This document shows positions 1 through 7,556 of a DNA stretch of 64,000 nucleotides, piece by piece. The position numbers and the translations under genes were made by a program. The stretch comes from Phycisphaerae bacterium (GTDB taxonomy: Bacteria; Planctomycetota; Phycisphaerae; UBA1845): positions 62,001 through 126,000 of the forward strand of contig JAGFJJ010000076.1 in assembly GCA_024102815.1 (NCBI GenBank). The letters run 5' to 3'. The notes under the pieces are model-generated. The model made no database searches and had not been told where the DNA came from. It was given only the letters and a program-made list of their open reading frames with translations. Position 1 is the stretch's first letter; each line of letters opens with the position of its first letter.

Positions 1-1056
1 CAGTTCAACACGGGCTTCGCTTTCGATTATGACCCATCGAACGGCGTGCCGGGGAATCGGATGTGCTTCCAGTCCGTCGCGGCCCACGAGGTCGGTCACG
101 CCCTCGGCTTCACCTCGGGTGTGGATTTCCGCTTCAACGATATCGAAGTTCTCGACTTGTACCGGTTCCAATGGACGGATGGTGCGGACGACTACAACCC
201 CGATAACACCGGCGAGTTCCAGACGACGACGCGCACGGCTAGCTTCAACTCCCCGAACGACGACGCCATTTCAGATATCATCGTGGCCGAACACCGCATG
301 GCCGACGGTTCGCCGGATCAGGCGAGCCACTTCCGCAGCGGTTGGCCTGCGATCATGGATCCCAACCTGGCTTTCGGGCAGACGTTCTATCCCGAGTTCT
401 ATCGCGAGGCCGACACCGACATGTTCGATGCCATCGGCTGGGACTATCCGAAGATCATCATCCCCGCGCCGATTACCGTGCCTCCGCCGGAAGGAACCTT
501 CAAGAACCGCTACCTGACTTTTGCCCCGGGCAACCAGGTCGAGCCGGTGGCATTCCAGTTGGAGCTGGTGACGGGTCCCGGACTACCCGGCGTACTGGGA
601 TGGATTGATGCTCCCGATGCCTCCGGCATCTCCCGCGTCGTGGATGCGCCGGTGATCCGCAATTGGACGGAAACCGTGGTGCAAGTCGCCGACTGCGAGA
701 TCGTGCCGGCCGCCACCTACTTGCTTCGTTCAACGCCTGATCTGGTGCTGTTCTCCAATGACCTGCCGCTTCAGACCGTTCTTGCGCCCTCGGACGGCCG
801 GTTCTGGGGCGATGTGGTCGGGTCGTTCGACAGCATCGCCCAGGAGTGGACGGGCCCCGACCAGAACGTGACCGGTCAGGATATTGTTGCGGTTCTCCAG
901 CGATTCCAGGTCAAGCCGTCGGCCCCGCCCCTTACGTGGGTCGACATTCATCCGCAGGTTCCCGACGGCGCGGCCAACGGGCCCGACATTCTCCAGGTCG
1001 TCAACGCCTTCAGCCTGAAGCCTTATCCGTTCGTTGCGCCGAGCGATTGCCCGTAA
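1..1056 (+). CDS. Secreted zinc metalloprotease, 5' end outside window
   Basis: The reading frame is open from base 1, so the N-terminus and any signal peptide lie upstream; 351 residues are visible. The zinc motif HEVGHALGF (HExxHxxG type) sits at about residue 29. A later histidine in SHF and the Met-turn-like segment WPAIMDPN, followed by FDAIGWDY, match secreted metzincin-like proteases common in planctomycetes. The last 190 residues form a separate module starting KNRYLTF and ending NGPDILQVVNAF, also present at the end of the M14 carboxypeptidase at 13562-16582. The enzyme probably digests extracellular protein; its substrate is unknown. The protease call is secure, the exact family assignment less so. 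Confidence 0.85.
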   Translation, partial: QFNTGFAFDYDPSNGVPGNRMCFQSVAAHEVGHALGFTSGVDFRFNDIEVLDLYRFQWTDGADDYNPDNTGEFQTTTRTASFNSPNDDAISDIIVAEHRMADGSPDQASHFRSGWPAIMDPNLAFGQTFYPEFYREADTDMFDAIGWDYPKIIIPAPITVPPPEGTFKNRYLTFAPGNQVEPVAFQLELVTGPGLPGVLGWIDAPDASGISRVVDAPVIRNWTETVVQVADCEIVPAATYLLRSTPDLVLFSNDLPLQTVLAPSDGRFWGDVVGSFDSIAQEWTGPDQNVTGQDIVAVLQRFQVKPSAPPLTWVDIHPQVPDGAANGPDILQVVNAFSLKPYPFVAPSDCP

Positions 1057-1116
1057 ACCCGGCGTCCGTCAGGTATGCTTGGGGATGGTGTCGAAGCGAA
1101 CCGCTGGCACGATCGG

Positions 1117-1737
1117 TCAGCGACTCCCGGCGGGTTCCTTCGAAGACTTCGTTTTCGTGTCGGCGGCGTCGGTCTTGCCGGCCGTGTCGGTTTGTCGCAA
1201 GACGCGCCCGGCCATGACGCCGCCGTATTGCTTCTCGTCGTTCACCCACGTCCCGCTGTAGAATCCGCGAAAGATCATGACCCGCGCGGAATAGGTACCC
1301 ATGGTCGGCACGGGAACGCGGTCGACCGTAATGATGGGCGTATCGCCCGCCCAGACAATCCGCACCGGAACGGGAATGGTCACATCCTTGTCTCCGACCT
1401 CGATGCGGGCGTTGATGATCCACTGGTCATCGACGACCTTCGTCGCCTCGGCAATCTCATAGCGCTCTGCCTTCGGTTCGGTGAGCGGCTCCCTGGAATT
1501 CAGACCGCCTTCCGCGGTCATCTGCCATACGCCTTCGAGTGTGACCCCCTTCATTGATTCCGCAAAGGACTTGTCGCGCTTGGCCTGCTCGGCGTCCGCC
1601 TCCGCGCGCTTCCGTGCTTCCACGGCCGCGGGCTCCGGCGGAGTGGCCGAGACGCCGACCACGGAAACAAGCAACAGGATCCCGGGCAGAAGGTAAGGAC
1701 GGCGCGGAAATGTACGGCTGCATGGGTACCTTGGCAC
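1117..1737 (-). CDS. Secreted protein of unknown function
   Basis: This 206-residue protein is not recognised. I chose the GTG at 1737 because GGGAGGA lies 6 bases upstream and longer frames would run into the preceding gene. An N-terminal hydrophobic segment (YLLPGILLLVSVVGVSA) looks like a signal peptide or anchor. It is followed by an Ala/Glu/Lys-rich helical stretch and then a domain containing LEGVWQMTAEGG and FYSGTWVNDEKQYGG, suggestive of a small beta-sandwich. The C-terminus is Lys/Thr rich. It lies 73 bases downstream of the PQQ-propeller gene on the same strand and may be co-transcribed with it. Confidence 0.6.
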   Translation of the reverse strand: MPRYPCSRTFPRRPYLLPGILLLVSVVGVSATPPEPAAVEARKRAEADAEQAKRDKSFAESMKGVTLEGVWQMTAEGGLNSREPLTEPKAERYEIAEATKVVDDQWIINARIEVGDKDVTIPVPVRIVWAGDTPIITVDRVPVPTMGTYSARVMIFRGFYSGTWVNDEKQYGGVMAGRVLRQTDTAGKTDAADTKTKSSKEPAGSR

Positions 1738-1810
1738 GACGAATCCTCCCGTGAACTTGGGGTCCGCGAACGGCGGAGGCCATGGAATCTTTCCCGCAGG
1801 CGGCCGCAGG

Positions 1811-3028
1811 TCAGGATCCCCGCAGATCGAGGCAGACCAGTCGTTCGAGGTTGCGGGCATACAGCTTGTCGCGGTGCAGCACGGGCACCGTCCAGCAGCG
1901 CCCGTCAAGAATATCCGTTTTCGTCCGGGCCTCGAATGCCTTGGGGTCGGCCTTGCCGATGAGCAGCGTGCCGTTTTCCATGAGGTAAATCAGGTGTTCG
2001 TCGGCCAGGATCAGTGTTCCGTGCTTGGTTCGCTTGCCTTCCAGCCGCTTCTCCCGCCACCGTTCCTTTCCGGTCAGGAAATCGGCACAGTGCAGGGCGT
2101 TCTGGTCACTCGTGTAGAGGTTCCCTTTGAACAGGATGCAGGACTGGAACTTGTTCATGAAGTCCTTGCTGCGCCAAACTTCGTTGGCGGACAGCCCGTG
2201 GCCCGTCTTGGTGAGCTTGAAAAGCGCGCAACCGGTCTTGTAGCCGGAGCTCAGAAACAGATGGCCGTCGTGGTAAACGGGCGCCGCGGCGTTGACGTCC
2301 CAGTCCGTTTTCCACTCCGTTCGCCATACTTCGCGGCCCGTGGACGCCTCGACAATGATGGCCGAATCACCGGTGAATCCGACGATGTAGCGGGTTCCCT
2401 CGAATGAGAAGGGATACGGTGTGGCGTAGCCGGCCGGGTCGTCGCCGGTCTTCCAGACCTGCTTGCCGGTGCGCTTGTCGAACGCGACGAGTGCACCGTC
2501 ATCTTTGCCGCCCGACGAGATGGCCAGATCGCCCTCGATCAGGACGGAGCCGCTGTATCCCCACTGCGGAACGTGATTGAACTTCGTTTGCCAGATTTCC
2601 GCGCCCGACTCACTGTCCAGACAGATCAGCGTGCCCAGGGCGCCGAGCATGTACACACGGTTCTCGTCTACCGTCGGCGTCGCCCGCGGCCCGTCGCCGC
2701 CCACCGCCTCCTTGTATTGGGGTTCGAAGGGCTTCTCCCAGATGGTCTCGCCGGTGTTCGCATTGAGGCAGTAGACCACCTGCTGCTTCTCCTTCGTGCC
2801 GGCGGTGTAAAGGCGATCGCCCACGGTCGCAAAAGAACTGAATCCCGAGCCGATCTCGCGCGACCACAGGACCGGGATCGGTTGGTCCCAATCCTTCTTG
2901 AACCCCGTCTCCGGCGAGATGCCGTCGTAGTTGGGTCCCCGGAAATTGGGCCAATCGGCGTGGGCCGATGCCGCCCATCCAACCGCCACCAATGCCACGC
3001 CCGCGAGTTGTCTCAAGGAAGATCTCAT
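1811..3028 (-). CDS. Periplasmic PQQ-like beta-propeller protein
   Basis: The 405-residue protein begins with a signal peptide (MRSSLRQLAGVALVAVGWAASAHA) followed by DWPNFRGPNYDG, the usual opening of planctomycete PQQ-repeat proteins. Propeller blades follow with repeated patterns such as VYCLNANTGETIWEKPF, LICLDSESGAEIWQT and LVAFDKRTGKQVWKTG. No catalytic residues of a quinoprotein dehydrogenase were identified, so a binding or scaffold role (BamB-like) is as likely as an enzyme. The ATG at 3028 is preferred over a TTG at 3055 because it starts directly at the signal peptide. Confidence 0.8.
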   Translation of the reverse strand: MRSSLRQLAGVALVAVGWAASAHADWPNFRGPNYDGISPETGFKKDWDQPIPVLWSREIGSGFSSFATVGDRLYTAGTKEKQQVVYCLNANTGETIWEKPFEPQYKEAVGGDGPRATPTVDENRVYMLGALGTLICLDSESGAEIWQTKFNHVPQWGYSGSVLIEGDLAISSGGKDDGALVAFDKRTGKQVWKTGDDPAGYATPYPFSFEGTRYIVGFTGDSAIIVEASTGREVWRTEWKTDWDVNAAAPVYHDGHLFLSSGYKTGCALFKLTKTGHGLSANEVWRSKDFMNKFQSCILFKGNLYTSDQNALHCADFLTGKERWREKRLEGKRTKHGTLILADEHLIYLMENGTLLIGKADPKAFEARTKTDILDGRCWTVPVLHRDKLYARNLERLVCLDLRGS

Positions 3029-3242
3029 GCGTCCGGATCCCTTGTCGAAGTTCAAGCGCGCGGGATCGCCATCCGGGACGATCTGTGAGTTCCGGCCCGC
3101 CGCGTCAGGGGAGGGTATCGGGCGGCAGCCCGCCCGACAAGGAACGCGGACCGGCGGATCGCGGTCATTCCGTCCTGATGATCCTGGGACGCGGGTTGGG
3201 TCGTCCTCGCGCGTGGGACTTCGACGTGAACAAGAGCAAGAC

Positions 3243-3290
3243 AGCCCTGCTCCAATGCCGTTTGGCGCTCGGGAGCAGGGCTATCCTTCT
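3243..3290 (-). terminator. Strong hairpin downstream of parA-CBM48 gene
   Basis: AGCCCTGCTCC (3243-3253) and GGAGCAGGGCT (3272-3282) pair perfectly over 11 bp around an 18-base loop. The hairpin lies about 50 bases past the stop of the minus-strand ParA fusion gene. Pyrimidine-rich tails occur on both sides, so it may act as a terminator, although neither side has a long T run. Confidence 0.5.
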
Positions 3291-3335
3291 TCTTGAGCCG
3301 AGGGGCGATGTCCGCCCGATTGTGCCAGGACTGTT

Positions 3336-4766
3336 CTACATCCGAACATCCACCAGCGAGTTGAGCTCGCCGTATTCGTTCGTCTCGTTGGCCGGGTTTT
3401 GGGTATCGTGCGACCAGCGCCCATCCACCACCAGCCGGTAGCGATAGTGCCCCCTGGGGAGCCGCAGGCGGACCTCGAAGTCCCCGTTGTGGAGGCGCTG
3501 CATGGGCGTCGTGTGCGGCATCCAGTCGTTGAAGTCACCGGCCAGTTGCACCTCGGAGGCCTCGGGCTGGCGCGTACGGAACACCAGCACCTCCCCTTCC
3601 TGGCGGACGCCGTAGACGTCTTCGATCTTCCGCGCAATCTTCTCGTGATACAGGTCGCCGTTGTCGCGCGACGGCGCCGGACGGCCGGCCTTCGCGGGCA
3701 GCTCCCGTCCGGACTTTTCCGATTCCGTCCTGCGGTGAATCAGGGGCGACGCGGGAATGCTCGGAGCCGGAGTGGTCAAAACACGGGCGCTCGTGGCCGC
3801 GACGATATCCGCCGGAGAGGGCGTTCCCGACGTAACCGCCTCCCTGGGCGCCGCGGTGCCGGGTTCTTTCTGCTCGGATCGGGGCGATTCTTCGCCGTGA
3901 CGGCCGTCCACAAGGGTCGTGGTGGTGGCAAGCAGTCGCTCAGCGTCCGCTGCCAGGCGCTCGACATGCTGGAGCAGATCGCTGCTCGGAGCCTTGGTGG
4001 GCTCGGCCGCGATGATCTCCCGCGCCAGCTTCTGGAAATCCCGCGCGCCCATGCTGTGCGGAGCGAATTCGGTAATCGGTTGTCCGTAGCTTACGCCTTC
4101 CTTGAGCTTCGTGTTGAAATTGACAATCGTGTCATACACGGTGCCTTTGAACCGCGAACGCAGCTCGGCCAGGACCTCCCGCGCCAGCTTGGTACGCACG
4201 TCGTACTGGTTGGCGAGAATCCGCACGCCGGGGCGCAGTCCGCGCCGCTCGCAGAGCTCCTCGATGGTTGTCAACTGCCGCGTGAGGCCGTGCAGCGCGA
4301 AGTAGCCGGTATCAACGGGGATGATGACCTCGTCCGCGGCGAATAGTCCGCTGCGCATGAGCATTCCCAGGTGCGGGGGGCAGTCGATCACCGCGTAGTC
4401 GTAACGGTTGACATTGGCAGCCAGGATGTCCCGCAGGGCGATGTCGGCATCCTCACGCTGTCCGAGTCGCGGCTCCAGTGTGGCCAGATTGGCTCGCGCC
4501 GGCGCCAGGTCGAGGTTGTCAGCGATCTGCCAGGTAACCCGGGACAGCTCCACGGGGTCGCCTTCCAGATGCTGCGAGACCAACTCCAGAACGGACAGTT
4601 CCACCTGATCCTCGGGAACGGCCGTTCCCAGGGCGCAGTGGCCCTGAGGATCGAGGTCGATCAGCAGCACGCGCCGCCCCTCCTGGGCCAGCGTTGCCGC
4701 GAGGTTGATGGCGACGGTGGTCTTGCCACATCCGCCCTTCTGATTGGCGATCGTGATCGTTCTCAC
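3336..4766 (-). CDS. ParA/Soj-type ATPase fused to a glycogen-binding (CBM48/AMPK-CBM) domain
   Basis: The 476-residue protein has a complete ParA-type P-loop ATPase in residues 1-235: deviant Walker A KGGCGKTT, switch DLDPQGH, and the DCPPHLG region. A Pro/Ser/Arg-rich linker of roughly 140 residues follows. The last 90 residues form an AMPK/CBM48-like carbohydrate-binding domain with VQLAGDFNDWMP and YRYRLVVDGRWSHD, including the two tryptophans expected to stack on glucan. The GTG at 4766 is chosen because AAGGA lies 7 bases upstream and the ATPase starts immediately. No parB or parS is adjacent, so a plasmid-type partition role is not supported. An inference is ATP-dependent positioning of glycogen granules or another glucan-bearing cargo. 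Confidence 0.85.
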   Translation of the reverse strand: MRTITIANQKGGCGKTTVAINLAATLAQEGRRVLLIDLDPQGHCALGTAVPEDQVELSVLELVSQHLEGDPVELSRVTWQIADNLDLAPARANLATLEPRLGQREDADIALRDILAANVNRYDYAVIDCPPHLGMLMRSGLFAADEVIIPVDTGYFALHGLTRQLTTIEELCERRGLRPGVRILANQYDVRTKLAREVLAELRSRFKGTVYDTIVNFNTKLKEGVSYGQPITEFAPHSMGARDFQKLAREIIAAEPTKAPSSDLLQHVERLAADAERLLATTTTLVDGRHGEESPRSEQKEPGTAAPREAVTSGTPSPADIVAATSARVLTTPAPSIPASPLIHRRTESEKSGRELPAKAGRPAPSRDNGDLYHEKIARKIEDVYGVRQEGEVLVFRTRQPEASEVQLAGDFNDWMPHTTPMQRLHNGDFEVRLRLPRGHYRYRLVVDGRWSHDTQNPANETNEYGELNSLVDVRM

Positions 4767-5150
4767 GGAGAGTTCCTTATGGCGTTTCGCGGGGGAGGCG
4801 GATGATTCAGCCGCTTCGATGGGCCGCCTCCTGCCGCCGGTCGAAGGGCCTGACGAGGCACGCCGCGCCCGACGCATCCCGCGCCGCTGGGAACCTGCCC
4901 GGTCGGCAAGTCCTGCGCATGCCTGAGCGTGGATATCGGCCGCCAGCGTTGGCATGCTTGAGGTTATTATTGGACGTAATCACGACTTACGCTCATCGGT
5001 CCTCCATAGCAATGCTGGCAGGAAACACGGGACCGGCCCGCGGAATGGCAGAGCCATCCGCCGGCATTTCGCCACTCGCCCCGAAGCTATTGCTGATGCT
5101 GAGATTGCGGTCGTCGTATGCCGCATGATCGCCTTTCGTGTACCCGTCGT
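4767..5150. other. Intergenic region, no gene seen
   Basis: This stretch lies between the 5' end of the ParA fusion and the 3' end of oppD. The ParA frame stays open upstream to 4955, but that extension is Arg-rich and unlike a protein. The parA promoter presumably lies here; I cannot place it. Confidence 0.4.
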
Positions 5151-6425
5151 TCAACCGGGTGGCTTCGCAATGCCGGGGCCCGGCGATTCGGCTTCCCAAC
5201 AGGCGCAGGCCCGGCCGGGACGAATCTCCCGCAGCGGCGGATTTCCGGAAGTCTCCCCCGCGAACTCCTCGACACAGCGCCGCAGTATCATGACGGGCTC
5301 GGCGCCTCCGCTCGTGACGAGGGGAATCGTCTCGCGGGAGCCTGCAAGCGCCCGATCGCGGGTCAGCGCGCAGCGGGGGTGGAAACGGCAGCCGGGGGGG
5401 AAATCGGCCGGGTCCGGGACATTCCCAGGAATGACGGGCAGGGGGCCGGTGCTCTTCTCCGCCCTCGGCAGACATTCCAGCAGCGCGGCCGTGTAGGGGT
5501 GCAATGGTGAGCCGAGTACGGCGGCCGTCGGGCCGGATTCGACGATTCGGCCCGCGTACATGACGTACACCGACTCCGCGAAGCGGGCCACGACGGAAAG
5601 GTCGTGGGAGATGAGGAGAATGGCCAGATCCTGCGACTCGCTGAGCTCCAGCAGCAGGTCGAGGATCTGCCGCTGGAGGGTGGGGTCGAGGGCCGTGGTG
5701 GGTTCGTCGGCGATGAGCAATTCGGATCCGCCGGCCAGCGCCATGGCGATCATGGCCCGCTGGCGCATGCCGCCGGAGAGCTGGTGAGGGTAAGTATCGA
5801 GTTGGCGGCGGGGATCGTGGAAGCCGACGCGGGCAAGGAGGTCCGCGGCCAGAGCGCGAGCGGATCGGCCACGCTCGGGGCGGTGGAGCTCGATGGCCTC
5901 GACGATTTGGCGGCCAATGGTCATGAGCGGGTGCAGCGCGGCCGAGGGGTCCTGGAAGATCATGGCGATCCGCCCGCCGCGGATGCGGCGAAGGCTGGAT
6001 TGGTCCAGCGACAGCAGATCGACGGCGCCGGTCCGGCCCGGACCGGAGAGGGTTCGGCGTGCATTTGGTGCATCAAGATGCACCCTATCGAGCTCAGAGC
6101 GTGCCCACCGCGGGAGGTGGGCATGGCACGCGCCGCCGGTTGGATCGTCGTTGTCGTGGGCAGAATGGAGAATCGCCCGCCCCGCGACGACCTTTGCCGG
6201 GGGGGAAGGGATCAGTCCGAGCAGGGACATGACGGTCACGCTCTTGCCGCAGCCGCTCTCCCCGACGATGGCGACCTTCCCCCGACGGGGAACGTCGAAC
6301 GAGACGCCGTCCACGACGCGAATCCGCCCGAGGTCGGTGGCGAATTCGACGGTGAGGTCGTGGACGGAGAGGAGGAGGGTCACTTCGGTCGGCGGGATCG
6401 TAGATTGATGGGTTGTGTCCTGCAT
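5151..6425 (-). CDS. oppD: Oligopeptide ABC transporter ATP-binding protein with palindrome-encoded insert
   Basis: This 424-residue ATPase energises peptide import. It has Walker A GESGCGKS, Q-loop MIFQDPSAALHP, signature LSGGMRQRAMIAMALAG, Walker B LLIADEPTTALD and the C-terminal OppD/DppD extension with the cysteine cluster CRFHPRCALTRD. Between Walker A and the Q-loop, where OppD proteins have a short variable segment, there are about 44 extra residues (from AILHSAHDNDD to RTLSGPG) whose DNA contains two perfect palindromic repeats. The cognate substrate-binding and permease genes lie 3.2 kb upstream on the same strand, separated by accessory genes, and no oppF partner is visible. The start at 6425 is a best guess; the frame is open to 6494. 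Confidence 0.88.
   Translation of the reverse strand: MQDTTHQSTIPPTEVTLLLSVHDLTVEFATDLGRIRVVDGVSFDVPRRGKVAIVGESGCGKSVTVMSLLGLIPSPPAKVVAGRAILHSAHDNDDPTGGACHAHLPRWARSELDRVHLDAPNARRTLSGPGRTGAVDLLSLDQSSLRRIRGGRIAMIFQDPSAALHPLMTIGRQIVEAIELHRPERGRSARALAADLLARVGFHDPRRQLDTYPHQLSGGMRQRAMIAMALAGGSELLIADEPTTALDPTLQRQILDLLLELSESQDLAILLISHDLSVVARFAESVYVMYAGRIVESGPTAAVLGSPLHPYTAALLECLPRAEKSTGPLPVIPGNVPDPADFPPGCRFHPRCALTRDRALAGSRETIPLVTSGGAEPVMILRRCVEEFAGETSGNPPLREIRPGRACACWEAESPGPGIAKPPG
6067..6130. repeat. Two palindromic repeats (families A and B-like) inside oppD
   Basis: GGTGCATC-AA-GATGCACC occupies 6067-6084 and is a perfect 8-bp inverted repeat (family A). It is followed by TGCCCACC (6102-6109) and GGTGGGCA (6116-6123), then TGGCAC, resembling family B. 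Both lie inside the oppD reading frame without breaking it. Confidence 0.85.
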
Positions 6426-6769
6426 GGCGGAACCGTTGGAGCGGAGGGTGGCTTCGGTGAATGCGGTTATACATGGCTGCCTGCGGGCGTCCAATGTGCC
6501 GGCAGGTGGCCGGGGTCAATTCCGGGGACGGGAGCGTCCCGTCCATAGGTAATAACGCGCGGGGCGCGCGCTCGGGGAGGTGCCGGCCGGTGATCACGGC
6601 CGTAAGTGGGGGCGGAGGAATGGGTTAGGGATTGGAGTGCCAAGGGCGTGGCATTGGCGGTTGGGGGGCAGACGGGGTTTCATCCCCAACTACGAAGTGC
6701 ATGGTCACGAAGCGGGGATAGGGCAACGGGGCGCCGCATAGTACAGGCTTGGCAATGCCACCCGCTGGG

Positions 6770-6872
6770 CGGCTCGGAAGAGATGAGGCGCGCGTGATCA
6801 CGGCATGAAGAACATGTCCACGAGGCGCGCACATGGCACACGTTGAAGAGGTGCGTCGGGGGACGCACCCTA
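6770..6872 (+). repeat. Composite palindromic element (families B + C), copy 1
   Basis: The stretch contains a degenerate family B palindrome (CATGTCCACG-AGG-CGCGCACATG from 6813) followed by a perfect family C palindrome (GGTGCGTC 6850-6857, GACGCACC 6862-6869) ending CCTAC. The same order and spacing recur at 54484-54585, with recognisable similarity over about 100 bases. This copy fills most of the gap between oppD and the zinc-ribbon gene (6426-6869), in which I see no gene. Confidence 0.8.
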
Positions 6873-7556
6873 CGAAGCTTGACTGACTTCCGGAATCGTT
6901 GTGCCACATTCCGGGCATACACCTGAACTGTTGCCAGTCAAGTCATACCGGCATCTTATGCACCGTCCGCGAGCGATTCGATATCTCATCCTCGCGACTT
7001 GGGTCAAACACCAAAGGCCCAGACCCACGAGGGAAACCGTTACTAGTAACCAGAGTCGAACATCGACGGTGCCCGCATGTCGATGAATCGGCGTAACTAA
7101 ACGCGCATCGTTAGGTGGATTCGCCGGATCAACATCTCGAATCCACCAAGAACCCACCTTCCACCCGCTATGGCGCACAGTCTCGCGCCAGCTCTCAATC
7201 CGGAACAGCACATACTCTCGTCGTCGGAGGTCTTGACTGGCGACATAACTCTCCGGTCCACGGCCTTGACTATCCCAGTGCCAGCGCAACTCAATGTGGC
7301 CGTCGGCAAATAGAGCCTTGACGGTACCATTGCTCAAAGGCACGGTCCAAGATGCGCACGTCCAGAAGCTGACCGAGAGCGCAATAATAGCTGCCAGGAT
7401 TAGGATAGTCAGTACGCTGGCGTATAACGGTCCGATGGAATCGAGCAACCGCCGCAGAGATTCAAGAGTTCGCGCAGCCACCGTAATCCGGCCTATTAGT
7501 CTCACACCAATGCTGGGCGCTCTGTGATCCACCATACGGATTCTGGCCATGACCAC
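6870..7556 (-). CDS. Planctomycete zinc-ribbon membrane protein
   Basis: The frame encodes up to 228 residues. It has a transmembrane segment (SVLTILILAAIIALSVSFW), an extracytoplasmic domain of about 90 residues, a second membrane segment (LWLLVTVSLVGLGLWCL) and a C-terminal zinc ribbon CIRCRYDLTGN...GVCPECG. This ribbon is typical of planctomycete membrane proteins of unknown function. The first 95 bases overlap the end of the RHS gene in another frame, so the true start may be internal (for example a GTG near 7480); no clear ribosome site decides it. Its place directly after an RHS tip would suit an immunity gene, but that is only positional inference. The gene is visibly more AT-rich than most neighbours. 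Confidence 0.6.
   Translation of the reverse strand: MVMARIRMVDHRAPSIGVRLIGRITVAARTLESLRRLLDSIGPLYASVLTILILAAIIALSVSFWTCASWTVPLSNGTVKALFADGHIELRWHWDSQGRGPESYVASQDLRRREYVLFRIESWRETVRHSGWKVGSWWIRDVDPANPPNDARLVTPIHRHAGTVDVRLWLLVTVSLVGLGLWCLTQVARMRYRIARGRCIRCRYDLTGNSSGVCPECGTTIPEVSQAS

Noticed and set aside
3336-4766. Plasmid partition system
   Set aside because: No parB or parS is adjacent, and the C-terminal carbohydrate-binding domain and housekeeping neighbours argue against a plasmid.
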